NCBI RefSeq assembly: GCF_001540865.1
Contig: NC_033625.1
Location: 13,500,494-13,564,493, forward strand
Length of the DNA: 64,000 bases
Source of the DNA: Ananas comosus
Taxonomy: Eukaryota; Streptophyta; Magnoliopsida; Poales; Bromeliaceae
Direction of reading: 5' to 3'
Shown here: positions 34,718-47,500 of the stretch, piece by piece
Layout: the number at the start of each line of letters is the position of its first letter
Numbering within the stretch: position 1 is the stretch's first letter
Position numbers and translations under genes: made by a program
The notes under the pieces: model-generated
What the model was told of the DNA's origin: nothing
Database searches by the model: none
What the model saw: only the letters and a program-made list of their open reading frames with translations

Positions 34718-36000
34718 TGGGGTGTATGGAGAGCACTCAAAACAACTATATATTTAACTTTTAAACTTTACTATTTAATATTTTAATTTATTTGATTTGA
34801 ATAATTTGATGATTATTTTCGTTACATATTTTGGTTCTGCCCTTTGTGTATGACGTGTTAAATTAATCTAATATGTAATAAGTTCAAGAGCATTGCAAGG
34901 CTAGATAGTTAAATTAAAATTTCTAAAAAATTGGTTGTTGTTCACAATTAATGCTAGCTTGAGCAATACTTCAATTAATTATTGGAAATATATTTGCTAT
35001 TTAATATGTTTATAGTAAGCTGTACAAAATTATCTCTAATTTTATATATTTCTATGTTGTTGTATTAGCAGTGTACTGATAANAAATAATTCGAATATTT
35101 GGATTTAAATAACTAATTACATCCTTAGCTTTTTCTTTTTTATCAGTACACTGCTAATACAACAACATAGAAATATATTTGCTATTTAATATGTTTATAG
35201 TAAGCTGTACAAAATTATCTCTAATTTTATATATTTCTATGTTGTTGTATTAGCAGTGTACTGATAAAAAAGAAAAAGCTAAGGATGTAATTAGTTATTT
35301 AAATCCAAATATTCGAATTATTTGGCTGTTTCATGATCAACTCGCAGGTATCTAAGCAACATCATATTAATGATTTGGTTATTTAATAGATTATTTTAGC
35401 CCTTTGCATTACTAATAATTTGGAATAGTCAAAACGAAATTTTGAATATAACTTTATTTTTAAAAAAAAGGTGATATTATTTCTTCCATGCTAATATCAT
35501 CTTGAGTAGAATCATTAGAAGATTAATCTTCCGATTGGATTAATATGGCTCGTTATAACTTACATTTGAAAAGATATTCGGTAAAACCCAATATTTCAAT
35601 CAATCAAAATCTTAATTACTATTTCTTAGTAATGAACGAAGTCACCACAACTTTCAGAGACATGAATTTGATGGGGCTAATCTTAATTTGTTTCCCGCTT
35701 GTTTTTTATACTCCACTAACTACATTTTAGTTTGCTCTAATATCACAATAATTTCTTACTGTTGCACAAATAAAGAATAACTTACATGTCCACATGGTTA
35801 GGTACAAGTAAGCTTTTTTTATTTACCATGCATCTTTTATATTTTGCTCAAATTATGCAAATATCTTCTTATATAGCTAGTATTTCAAGATAAAGTCATA
35901 TTAAATGCATGACTCGAAACAAAAACAACATTGATCACCTGATAATCTAACTAAATAATAAATATTCTATGCTAATGATAATTCGCTTGACATTTCTAAC
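34718..36000. other. 3' flank of GT61 copy 2, with duplication and inverted repeat at an N
   Basis: 34740-34990 aligns with the copy 1 3' flank. 34985-35082 is repeated directly at 35170-35267. 35084-35178 is the inverted copy of 35229-35323. The rest is AT-rich and I see no gene; the 61-aa ORF at 35545 has no recognisable features. Confidence 0.6.
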
Positions 36001-36007
36001 TCATTAA

Positions 36008-36280
36008 GGGGCCGTTTGGTTGTGTGTAATTGAAACCAAATTATAGTTATAATTACATGCAAATTTAAATATGAATTTTGTTTTGATGCATTTGAATCCA
36101 TCAAACTGCAGTAGTTAGAACTGCATGGGGATGCCTAACAGCGGCAGTTGGAATTACTCTCAAATTGGCCGTAATTCTAGCTGTTGCAGCTGAAGAGAGT
36201 ACCTTGAAACGAAAAATAAATTTATCTCCCAAATCACTCTTTAAATAGAAAATACTTTCTTTTCTATTTTGGACGTAACC
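36008..36280. mobile_element. 5' part of a MITE, cut by an LTR
   Basis: GGGGCCGTTTGGTTG is the typical start of Harbinger/hAT-type plant MITEs, followed by 'ttataattac' subterminal repeats. The expected inverse end is absent before the LTR start at 36281, so the element is truncated there. Confidence 0.45.
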
Positions 36281-39200
36281 TGTAAGGATTGAGAATTTGA
36301 TTGTATAGTCAGACTCTCTGTTGATGATATTTTTGTGTGTAATTTAATTACAAAAGGACTCGTCAAGTTTCGGAAGAAAACGAGTTAAAATGGAGATTTT
36401 ACGCGATTTCCAAATTTCACTTAAAGTGAATAGTAACTCGGTTTTTCGGTGAAGCCACGGTATGAAGTTCGCTACTGGCACATATCGGACTCCGTTTATA
36501 GCAGTCCAATAGCTCGTTTCGAACGATTCAGCTATTCTGGAACTACTGGCGCTGACGGATTTTGGGTTTGACGCACGGGTTTCGAGAAAATCTGAAAATA
36601 CATGTTTTATATGTATTATCTGTCATTTTGGCCTTTTGGAGAGAAAGCGGATTTCGTCGCGAATCCGTAATCGATCGAGGCGAACCAAAATCATAGCTTT
36701 GTTGTCTCCATCGTGCTGATCGCACTAGTGCTATCCGTTCGCAAATCTGACGGACGGATTTGCGGAGAATACGCGTTGTTCGCGGAGAGGTTGGTGATGG
36801 CAAAATAGTAATTTCGCAAAAGTTGCGACATTTTATGTACCGTTTCACATGAGATCGCAAGTGAGGGTGTGTTCGTGCGTTTTACACACGCTGTGGAGGA
36901 CTAAGTTAGAAAATCTGAGTTTCGGGGGCCTTTGTGCAAATTTGCACCTTATGTATTTAAGGTTTTCTAGGGTTTCACCTTGGAACCTAACCCTAGATGA
37001 TCCCTAGCTAGCCCCCAGCCACCCTCTTGCTTTCTCTACCCTAGCCGCGCGCCTCCCAGCCGCCGCTGACCGATCTCAGGCCAGCCACCACCTTCCCTCA
37101 GCCGTTTTTCTTCCTTTTCTTCATCCTCTCCTCCCTCTCCAACTCTACCTCTCCCTTCCTCTCGGGTAGAGGCCAGATCTGAGGTTGCATTCCTCCTAGC
37201 TCCTCTCCGGCGTCATCCCGGAGCCCCGGCGTCCCTTCCCACCGACCGCCGTCGCCTCCGCGCGCCGCAGCTGCCGCTTCTGCACCTGGCAGCAAGCTTG
37301 GCCGAGCCGAGACCGAGGTCAGCTCGCGACCTTCCCTTCGCATCGCCGCCGCCCTGGGCCACTCCCGTGGCACCTCCCCGACCTCAGGCAGTCGGCCGCC
37401 GCCGCCCCGAGCCGCCCAGAGCGCCGCCGCCGCCGTCTCGGCCAGCCTGCAGCCGCCCAGACTTGCTCGGGCCGAGGTGACCTCGCACCTTCTCACCCGC
37501 GCTGCCGCCGCCCTGGGCCACCCCGTAGCACCCCCTCCGACCTCAGGCGACCCTCCTCCGATGTCCCTGAGCTCCCCCGCTGCCGCCGTGGCCGCCAGAG
37601 CAACCGTGGCCGCCATTGCTCTGGAACCCGAGCCCTTGCTTGTGCGTGCTCGGTTTGCACCGCCGCCGCCGCCGCTGCTCCCCGCCGCCATCCGAGGTGA
37701 GCACTGTTCTCCTCCCTTCCCCCGTACCGACCTCTGACCTGCGTGCACCTCGCCGTGCTGCCGGAAGCCGGCCGGAGCAAGCTTGCTCCGGCCAAACCCG
37801 AAATAGGGCTTATTTGAGTAGGTTACTGTTCCTTGCTTCCTGAGGCTTCTCGATCTCTACGAAAGGGAGCACGATGATCGTGACTCATCGCTGATCATCG
37901 TTCTCACCTTATTTTCTGTTGGAAAGGTTCCGTACCGCTGTTTTGGCGGTGTCACTCCATTTAGGGCCTTTTTGGCTGCTGTTTCGGGATTGCGCATGTT
38001 TTTTCGGTGATCCAAGGCTGTTCTGATGCCTCCGGAGGTGAGCATGGTGATCTTCGGTCAGTACCGATCACAGTGCTCACCTTACTTTGGATCAACGGAT
38101 TCCGGTTAGTCCTGTGTGGAGCGATTTTCCCCCACTGCATGCTATTCGGAGAATTTTCGGATCGCTCCCACGCCTCCCACTGTGAGCTGTTGTGCTTTGG
38201 ATTGAGAGCATGGCCTCCGGCACACCGAGATCTAGCAGTGTGCATCTCGGCGGGTCTTAGAAGCCCTCGGTTTGAGTTAACGAGCCACAAAGTCGCCCGT
38301 TTTACATAAAATGATAGGATTTTATGTACGCAGAGGGACTTTTATGCAATTGTGCACCTTGTGGCTATTGTGGGCAGTGTGTTTGTGTGTGTGGTGACCT
38401 TTGGACTGATTGTCCATGATTCGTGAGCTCTCGCGGAATTCAAAAGTCGATTTCGGTGCGTTTTTCAGGCGAAATTCGCCAAAAGAACGCGGTTTCGGTT
38501 CGGATTTCTTTTGACATTGTTTGGTTGCCCTGTGAGTTGTCGTTGAGCCTTGTTAGCTGGACACCATCGTCATCTCGTGTTTTCGGAGATGACTGGTGAG
38601 CGACGATGGGTTCCGGTGTCGAAATAGACACTTTCGGGAACCCAGATCCGAACAATTATCCGGCGATAATTGTTTGTTTGTGTTTCCTTGAGTCTGCTGC
38701 CAAGACACCCAAATCGGTGTGTTTTGTGACAGCAGATAACTTGTGGCACGAGTCGGTGAGTTTCGGGACAGTTCGTGAGTCCCGGCGGAGTCCCGGTGTG
38801 ATTTTTGGGACTTCCGGCGTGTTACGGCAATTGGTTTTGGGAAACCGATTCCGTGAGTTCGTTAGTGGGGTTCTGTGAATTAGTGTTTTGAGTTAGCGGG
38901 TTAGATTCTATCCCGGTGGACCTTTCATAGGTTCGGTTGATTATTCCTTCGCAGGTGGAAGGCCAGTATCGCGTTTGTACAGGTGGGTATTTCGATCCGA
39001 TGACGGTACAGTGGTGCACGCTCGGTGATATCCTTCTACCCCTATACTCCTATTGTTACTGTTGCATAGTATATATTGAGCCTTGCACCCACGTTATTCT
39101 ATTACACTCTACTCGTTGTTTGCATGCTTAGTATCCTGAGTAGGAGTAGAGTAGTTCTATCGACATGCGTATCTGTTGACCTGGTTGGTTTCGTATCTGT

Positions 39201-42055
39201 TGACCTGGTTGGTTGGTTCTCGTACTTCATATCAGTGACCTTATTGGTCGGTTAGACTCTGTGGACTTTGGATCCAGGCAACACGTTGACTCTCTCGTCA
39301 TGTGTTTCGATCTGGGTGATCGAGGTTCGGCGTTGTACACCCTTATTTCTGGCTTTGGCCTAGGCACCGGCTTTAGTCGGATTTTGTTTGAGCATACTAG
39401 CATGACTTAGTCACAGCACTTGGGGGTATTTATGACACCGGATCGGTTTGGCCACCGATCAGAAGTGTACTTATCCGGATGGGTCGTCCTGTGGGGCGGA
39501 TGAATCAAGTCGGTGCAGATTAGCGACAGGCAACGCTTGAGGTCTGCGGACCAATATAACAGGCACCAAATTGGGTATAGTTTTAATTTGGTTATCTTGA
39601 GACATATTCGGCTTTGCATTCCTTACAGTAGTAGTTTTATTTATTGCTTCTTATTTATCTGTTATAGTTACTGTAGTTTCTTCGTATCAGCATCTGTATT
39701 TGTTTACCATATTGTTATTTATCTCTTCCTGATCCGGTGAGTACTCCTCGCCTTCGTCAGCTTGCGGTATCCATTTGGAGGGGAGACATGTTTACATATT
39801 CTCACCTCCCCCACCATTTTTCAGGTATCGCGGGCAATGAGGGTTGAGACGAGACGTGAGACACGTTCGTAGCGGTCGATAGAGCTTCCGACCCAGTTTA
39901 TTTGGTTTAGTTTCTACCCTATTTGTTTCTGTTGATATCTCTTAGACACATGATTCAGTTGATTTTGTTTACTTGGATATATATACACTTGATTTTGTGA
40001 AGTTAATTAAAACGCTCGTGGTTTTCATGTAAAGAATTGGAAACGGTTTTTTACCCCTCGTGGTAGCGTGTTTTAAAGAAAAAGGATTTCCGTGTGAGAA
40101 ACAGTTTTGAAAAGGTTTTATCGGTTTTCATGGACTTAGTATTTCAAAACCAGTTCCGGATAGGAAACGTTTTAAATAAGAGTGTGGTTTTATGTTTAAA
40201 CGCTGAATGGTAAACCTGTGATGAATGGTGTATGAATACGCATGTTTGCATATTCAGTTGTGATTGAATCATGTTTCGTATCTTGTACTTGTGCGAAGCC
40301 GTGCAAATACATGGAAGACTCTGTACGTGTGAACAATGGACTCCCTGTATTTGTGGTGGATCTGGCATATCAGGGGTTCAGGTTTTCCAAAAAAAAATTT
40401 CACTGGAGTTCAGCAGTTGAGCCTTGTCGACAGCTTTGGAGAGTGTCGGGACAAGTCCTAGTCGCGTTGGTGCGAATTAGACGCTAAACGGACTCATTGC
40501 GACGCGAGAGCAGGGTGTGAGCATTACAAACTGAAAAAAAGGCTATTTCTGTCTATTGTATCGGTACAGCCATCGAGTTGTAACCGGTACACTTTTTATC
40601 GGTACAGCCATCGAGGTGTACCGGTACACTTTGCCAGAACCTGAGCAGCTGCTCTCGGGTTGCCATTTGTACCAGTACAAATGCCTGTGTACCGGTATAC
40701 CAGGGTAGGTGAGTGGGCAATTTGGTCTTTTCTTGCCTTGTACGTGTCACCCCTACCTCCCTTTGTTATATAACAGTATAGAGAGGTTGAGAGGGGGAAT
40801 TTTACTGGTTTCCTTTCCCTCTCTTTCTATCTTGGTCCGGTGGTGGAGGAGCTCGGGTGGAGTTTGGGTGTCGTCGACGTCCCGCCGCGGTGCCGTTCGA
40901 GCGTGTCTTCGTTGTCATAGCATCGCGAGGAGGCCGGGCGAGGCTACGATTCCGCCGTTCTCGACGTCGCATCGAATTATAACATGTCATATGCTTAAAC
41001 TACCTGATTTAGCTCTAGGAGCCGTTTTTATATTATATCGTTGCAGTTTCAGCGTGGTGGATACCCCAGGTAATTTAAATTGCCGTTACGCTCGTGTTGA
41101 GGATGCCGAGTGTATTTGACAGTAGCGTTCAGGCTGTTCCGGACTAGTGGGTGCCGTCGGGGTTAACGGTGGACCCAGATCGCCGTTTTGGCATCAGATT
41201 GTGCCGAGGGCGCGTGACTTGTTGGTTATTAGACCAGTTAGACCCTGTTTACTTATTTTCGCTTGTGAGAGCCTGATTGAGCTCGACAGAGATATGCTGC
41301 ATACTAGGTTGGGTAGCTCCCACGAGTGCCACTCCGGAGACCGGCGCTGTGCTTTCTTGTTGGTGTCGTTCATGCAGGTTGGACTTGCTCTCCACGGACT
41401 GCTTTGTGTGGAGGTAGCTGTATAGTCCCAACAGAGCGGGACGGGTGTGTTCACAGTCCCAAGGACGGGTAGGCTTACAGTCCCAGTTGGATTGGATCAG
41501 ATTTGACATTTCCTACAGTTGGTTAGTGTAGAGTATGATAGTGTAGTGACTTATAGCTGTAGATTTCTTTCCAGCATTTCCTACTATCTTGGTGGGTAGA
41601 CCGACGTTGTTGAGGGCGATACCCACTGAGGAATACTTGTGTTTATAGTAATTCTCACGTCCTGTTGTTACTCTTTTTTTGCAGAGCCTTCGGTTCCGGC
41701 TGCTGCATCTTCTAAGGCAGATCGTGGCAAGGACGTTGCGAGCTAGAGCCCTACTCGACGAGTCGCCCAGCTAGAGAGGATTACCCACTGCAGGTAGTAT
41801 AGTTTTTTTGAGTTCATATACATACTGTTGCTGTATCTCTCTAGGCGAGCTTTTGTGTACTGAACGTCGTATGTATAATGAACTGTTTGTTTTTCTACCT
41901 GGCTATGTTTTATTTTTTTTCCTAGCAGCTCTATACTGCTGGTTGTAACATTGTATGTATTACAGGTACAGCAATCGCTTCGTATACAGAAAATTTTTTT
42001 TGTACACGGCGGATTTGTCGGCGTGCCCGGGGAACGTGAAATCCGGGGCGTGACA
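36281..42055 (+). mobile_element. Long LTR (possibly composite) upstream of the gypsy internal region
   Basis: It begins TGTAAGGATTGAG and ends GGGGCGTGACA, and is followed 8 nt later by a primer-binding site. 36281-40100 is collinear with the minus-strand LTR fragments at 25460-28886 and 45650-48837. 40700-42055 matches the solo LTRs at 57441-58990 and 59852-61396. If one LTR, it is 5.8 kb, unusually long; alternatively two LTRs are fused around 40100-40700. The GC-rich block 37020-37760 gives compositional ORFs only. Confidence 0.5.
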
Positions 42056-42063
42056 GATTAAGT

Positions 42064-42075
42064 TGGTATCAGAGC
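42064..42075 (+). other. Primer-binding site (initiator-Met tRNA)
   Basis: TGGTATCAGAGC, the standard plant LTR-retrotransposon primer-binding site, lies 8 nt after the LTR end and fixes the plus orientation of the element. Confidence 0.9.
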
Positions 42076-42349
42076 TCAGTATTAGGTTGTTTGGACCTAG
42101 GAACCCTAAGCAGGCAAACTTTAGGAAGGCAAGACGCGAGAGGCGTGATTTATCGCGAAAGTCAATGATTGATTATTTTAACTCATCCTAGAGTGGAGTG
42201 AGTGACTGAAGGAGCATCTGTTTCGGTCTGTAAAATTATGTTTGCTGCAGACAACATAATTTTGAGGAGAAACAGGGACCGTCTTCTAGATTTTCATTGA
42301 TTGGGTTGAGAGTGTTTGTGTTTTATCTGACCCCGTTCTGTTTCGTGCA

Positions 42350-43752
42350 GCTATGTATCGACGTAGAGGACGACCGCCAACATAGAGTTGCACACCACCG
42401 CCTGAGAGGCCTGAGCAGGTGGAGCAAGGTACCCGACCAGAGGCGAGTGTATCCCCTGTTGTGGAGCAGAGTACCCGATCGGAGGCGAGTGCACCTCCTG
42501 ACTTGAGTCCACAGATAGCCGCCCTGATAGAGGTGACGAGGCGGCACGGGGAGTTGTTGTAGAGGTTGTGTGAAAGGGTAGCTCCGCTACAGAGTACAGT
42601 ACCGAGAGCACCAGAGCAGGCTGTTCCACCTCCGACTACTCCAGCGGTAGCACCAGCCGGTTGTACCCCCGCCAGTGGAGCTTCCTGCAATGCCAGTTGC
42701 ACCTGCCAGGGGGCCAGTACCGTTGATAGAGGCCGAGCAGGAGCGGTTGACAGAGAGGCTAACTAGTTTTCGCCGTTTTGATCCGCTGATCTTCGATGGC
42801 AGTTGCACTGAGGGCTGGGTTGTTGAGGTTGGGTCAGTGCGATGGGGAAGCTATTCGACGACCTATACATTCCTAAGAGGAAGCAGGTACATCAAGGAGT
42901 ACATTGCTTGGCAGGGGATGCACACGCCTGGTGGAGGAGGGTGAGGCGAGACCAGGGGCTGGTGGAGTTGCAGCTGAGGTGGGACTAGTTCTGTAGAATG
43001 CTGTTTGGGATGTATTTTCCAAACAGCGTGAAACAGAAGCTGGAGGAAGATTTAAAGAGGATCCAGTAAGGGGAGCGGACAGTTCAGGAGTATGTTCGGG
43101 AGTTTACTAGACTCCTGAACTGTGTTCCGTTCGTGGCCAGAGACGAGGCGCATAGGGTCTACTTGTTTGAGCAGGGTTTGAGACCCGACATCTTCATGTT
43201 TGTACGGGCGTAGAGGTCGAGGACCCTGCATGCGTCCATAGAGTAGGCATTATGGGATGAGAGAGGCAAGGTGTCGCTGCGGGAGTTGGCCCAGGGGCCG
43301 GGGAAGAGTCAGGACCGGAAGTGCCCTTTTCCAAATGACGGAGGGCAGTCGAGCAGCAGATGTCCGCCGAGACCTCCACGATCACGTTCTCAGGGTCGTG
43401 GGTCCTCGGGGCGTTAGCGTTCCAGAGATTCTCGTCAGCAGGGGCAGACACCGAGGACACCGCAGTATGTGATCTGCGGGGGACCACAATGGCCCCGACA
43501 GTGCGAGCAGAGAAAGGGTCATTGCTACCCTTGTGGTCAGCTCGGACATATGAGGTTAGCTTGTCCCGAAGCAGCATCACCAGCACCATCATCAGCATCA
43601 GCACAGCCGAGACCTCCGCAGTCTTATGGGGTACCGCCGAGTTACCGTCAGGGGGATAGGGCATCCATATCGCGACAGGGTGAGCGGCGACAACACGATC
43701 CGAGTGGCAGGATTTATACAGCCCAGGTGGAGGACTCTTCGGCAGCCGACTG
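42350..43752 (+). pseudogene. gag: Gypsy gag remnant with zinc knuckle
   Basis: Capsid-type gag similarity (motifs FRRFDPLIFDG and, in another frame, VKQKLEEDL and TVQEYVREFTRLL) is spread over several frames and interrupted by stops and at least one frameshift near 42800-42840. A CCHC knuckle CYPCGQLGHMRLAC (CX2CX4HX4C) is intact near 43525-43570 and is followed by a Ser/Pro/Gln-rich linker. Many stops are TAG where Gln is expected. It belongs to the element starting at 36281 or about 40.7 kb. It is not functional. Confidence 0.75.
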
Positions 43753-43755
43753 AGT

Positions 43756-44250
43756 GGTGGCAGGTATTATTTTGATTTCTGGCATTAGAGCTCGTACTTT
43801 GTTTGATATCGGTGCATTACATTTTTTTGTTAGCCGAGCATTTGTATTGTTGCATGGTCTAGAGTTAGGGTCATTGTCACAGGCACGAGAGGTGCAGATC
43901 ACCGACCATGTGTTATAGGTTCAAGAGTGTTGCTGGTCATGTCCGGTGCAGTTAGATTTTTGGATCATGCCCGCAGACCTGTTGGTGTTAGGGCAGCTGC
44001 AGGACTTTGACGTTGTGCTCGGTATGGATTGGCTAGCGCAGTACTATGCTACGATCGACTGTGGAGTGAGGGTTGTGATGTTCCGCGAGCCAGGCCAGGA
44101 GGAGTTTACATTCAGAGGCTGCAGGAGTACGTTGTTTGCCACTTGGATATCTTCGGCGAGGTTTCGACAGCTGATGAGTAGAGGATGCGTTGCTTTTCTA
44201 GCGACGGTGCAAAGATACCTACGGCGGCGCCGTGGCTCGAGGATATCCCT
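43756..44250 (+). pseudogene. Gypsy aspartic protease remnant
   Basis: In frame with the zinc-knuckle ORF but separated from it by TGA. It retains TLFDIGALHFFVS at the position of the catalytic Asp-Ser/Thr-Gly and the downstream VVLGMDWLAQYYATIDC block typical of gypsy proteases. The active-site Ser/Thr is Ile, which should abolish catalysis, and a TAG lies before VQECCW. Confidence 0.7.
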
Positions 44251-44536
44251 ATAATCCTCGAGTTTTCGGATGTGTTTCCCCCGGAGTTGACGACGATGCC
44301 CCTGGAGAGAGAGATTGAGTTTGTGATTGATGTAGACCCTAAAACTGCACCAATCTCGAAGGTACCATACCGAATGGCACCGGCAGAGCTGAGAGAGTTA
44401 AAGACACAGCTGCAGAATCTGATGGATAAGGGGTTTGTGAGATCGAGTGTATCGCCTTAGGGAGCGCCGGTGTTATCTGTGAAGAAGAAGGATGGTTCGC
44501 TCAGATTGTGTGTAGATTACCGGGAGCTAAATAAAG
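44227..44536 (+). pseudogene. Gypsy reverse transcriptase, 5' part only
   Basis: It encodes the start of a Ty3/gypsy (Del/Tekay-like) RT: FSDVFPPEL, YRMAPAELRELK, a TAG in place of the Trp of the SPWGAP motif, then [20 protein letters not shown]. The reading stops where an oppositely oriented LTR begins at 44537. The catalytic YxDD region, RNase H and integrase are absent from the window. Confidence 0.85.
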
Positions 44537-47500
44537 TGTCACGCCCCGAGCCCGATCCCTTTTGGCCGATTCGAGAGCGTCAAACAGACGCCGAACGAAC
44601 AGAGCTTCCCCTGTCCGCCCAAGGCTCAACACAAATATCAATAAAGTACAAATTTGCATAAGCGGAAGCATACACAATGGCTTGCACGAGGGCAAGAAAT
44701 AGCCAAGGTGAAAGAATTAGCAATTCAATATACAAATAATATGACTAAATTTAAAACACATACATGTATCCAACTATAATCAAGTTCTGTCACATTCTTG
44801 CATCATTTCTTTTTACATCTCATTTCTCCCAAAATATAACTTTTGACATTTAAAGTAAATATCCTTTACATCATTCATTAAAGCAAGTTCATAATACTAA
44901 AATCATCAAATACAAAAGATGATAGTAAAGGGTATGCAATTACAAAATGAAATCCATCTCGGGCGGTCTCTACCTAGGGCGCGATGCCCTTACCGCGATC
45001 ATCTGCCGGCTCGCTCGGTCCCGGCTCTGTGGAAATAGTAGGGTGAGAACTACAACAAAGTTTTCAGTGGGTTCGGCAACCAACCACGCTGACTATCCTA
45101 CTAGGTCTAATCAGGCATAATAGAAGAAAGAATAGATAATAACCAACTAACAAATGCAGCTAATATGCCTGAACGATAAATAAAACTATGTTCGATAGAA
45201 TGCTCATGATGAATGCAAGATTAACTTTTCATTACCCAATCTCATGGCTAGCTCGTAGGTTTCGCTCTCACAAACTCACTAACCCAAATCCCTATTGTCG
45301 GGGAGATAACCGCTACGACCTGACGGGACAGCCCTCTGGGGAGATAACCGCTACGACCCAGTGATGACAACTCTGGAGCACATCGCCCGAGGGGGAGCTA
45401 CCGCCCTCGAGCAAGGACTATTAGGTGAGTACGATCAATCCTTAACTTTAAGGATTCTAAGTTCAATCCACTCCTTGACTCCAAGGAGAACCATGTTCAT
45501 ATGACCCTTAACTCTAAGGTGCATTCGTCATAATATCACTAACCCAATTCACTTGCATTCTCTAACCTCTACTAGTGTCATGTACACTTCTTGTTCTTGT
45601 TCTTTGTCATTGATGCCACACTTGTTTTCTAAGTGCTATGTTCTTGTACTCCTGCCCCCCCAGGGCCCATCGACCGCATAGGTCATCAACTGTAAGGAAG
45701 CACAAGAACCGACCACTCAGGTCAACTAGGATGGGACAACATCGACATCCTCTCAAACAAATGCAAATACTGCTCAATGAACCACAAGGACTGACCACTC
45801 AGATCAACTAGGATATGAAACTCGACCAATCATGTCACAAGTATCGGATATGAAACTCGACCAATCATGTCACAAGTATACGATATGATGCACTTACCGA
45901 CTAGGTCACAAACATGTCAAATAGTGAATATGAGTAAAGTATAATCATCCGTCGGCAACTAACCGACAATCCCACCCCTCAGGGTATACCGATCTTAACG
46001 GCCATCAGACAACAAAGGTCGGGGAACTCACCGAATAGGTCACAAATACTGAATACTAGAATCGACCGACTAGATTGCTGATCTCATAGATAATCACGAA
46101 ATCGCTCTATTATAAACATGAATCAGGGTATGCAGAATAGCTAAGTAGAGCAACAAGGAAACATAGTATCACATACAGATAGACTATACTCCTACACATG
46201 ATACTAAGCATGGAAACGTCTGAGTAGAGTATAATCAAACAACGTGGGTGTAATGTAAACGATAGAGGTGCAAAGCTCAACATATAATATATGCATGGAT
46301 AATAACAAAACAGAAAGGGTAAGAAACCATCACCGAGCGTGCACCACGGTACCAACGTCGGATCGAAGTACCCACCTGTACGTATCTGACGAAGGTCTCT
46401 CGACTGTGAAGACGGTGCGACCGAACCTACGAAAGGTCCAACGGGTTAAGATCTAACCCACTGACATGTAATGCTAACTCACAACCCCCGCTCACCAGAA
46501 CCACGACCGGTTTCCCAAAACCGATTACCAAATAAGCCGGAAGTCCCGAAAACCGCACCGGAGCTTCATCGTCGCTCACCCATCATTTCCGAACCCTCAA
46601 AATGACGCGGGTGACCAGCCAACAAGGCTTAGCGACGCAACAATCAACCACAAGGCGCCGTCGGATGAATTCCGAACCGAAACAGCGTTCTATCGGTGGA
46701 TTTCGCCGAAGAACGCTCCAAAAACTACTTTTCGATTTTCGCAAGGGCTTGGGGCCTCGGACAATCAGTCCAGAGGTTATCCTCAGCCCAAACATGCTGC
46801 CAACAGCAGCCACAACGAAGCAACCATCCTAAAAGCCCATATCGATACATGAAATCGCAACATTTTATGTGTTTTCTAGGCTTTTTTGGACCGTGTACGC
46901 AACCCAGAGGTCGATTAATCCGACCGTCACACTCGCTGATAGGTTTCAGCATGTCGGAGGCCGTGCTCACCTTTCGGAGCGCTGCCGGCCACTGCGGTGC
47001 GCGCACGAGCGACGCGAAGTTCTGTTAAACAGTGCGCACAGCGCTAAAATCGTGACTAACTCACTAACCAGGGCATCTTTGCCACTGTCGGAGGTGAGCA
47101 CGATGTTCAGCACGAACCCTAGATCATCGTGCTCACTTTTCGGGGTTTAGGAGGCTTATCGGATCACCGGAAAGGTGACCGGAACCTCGAAAAATAGTGC
47201 TGGAACATAAAATACCCTTACCAGACCCGAGGAGAGCTAGGGTTGGTCGCCGGCGGCCGGGAGGCGGGCGGTCCGGCCGGAGGAGGGAGCACTCGGTCCG
47301 AGAGGTCCGAGGAGGGTGCTGGCCGGCGGCAGGCGGCAACCGGTGGCGCGGCAGCGGAGATCGAGTCCACACACTCCCTCTCGGGTTCAAACTTCCCGGC
47401 GGCGCGGCGGCGGCCGGAGAAGGTCGGGGCGGCTACGGTGCGGCGCCGGAGGCCAAGGGGAAGGCGGTGCACCCCTCGGTGGGCGGCGGCGGCGCTTAGA

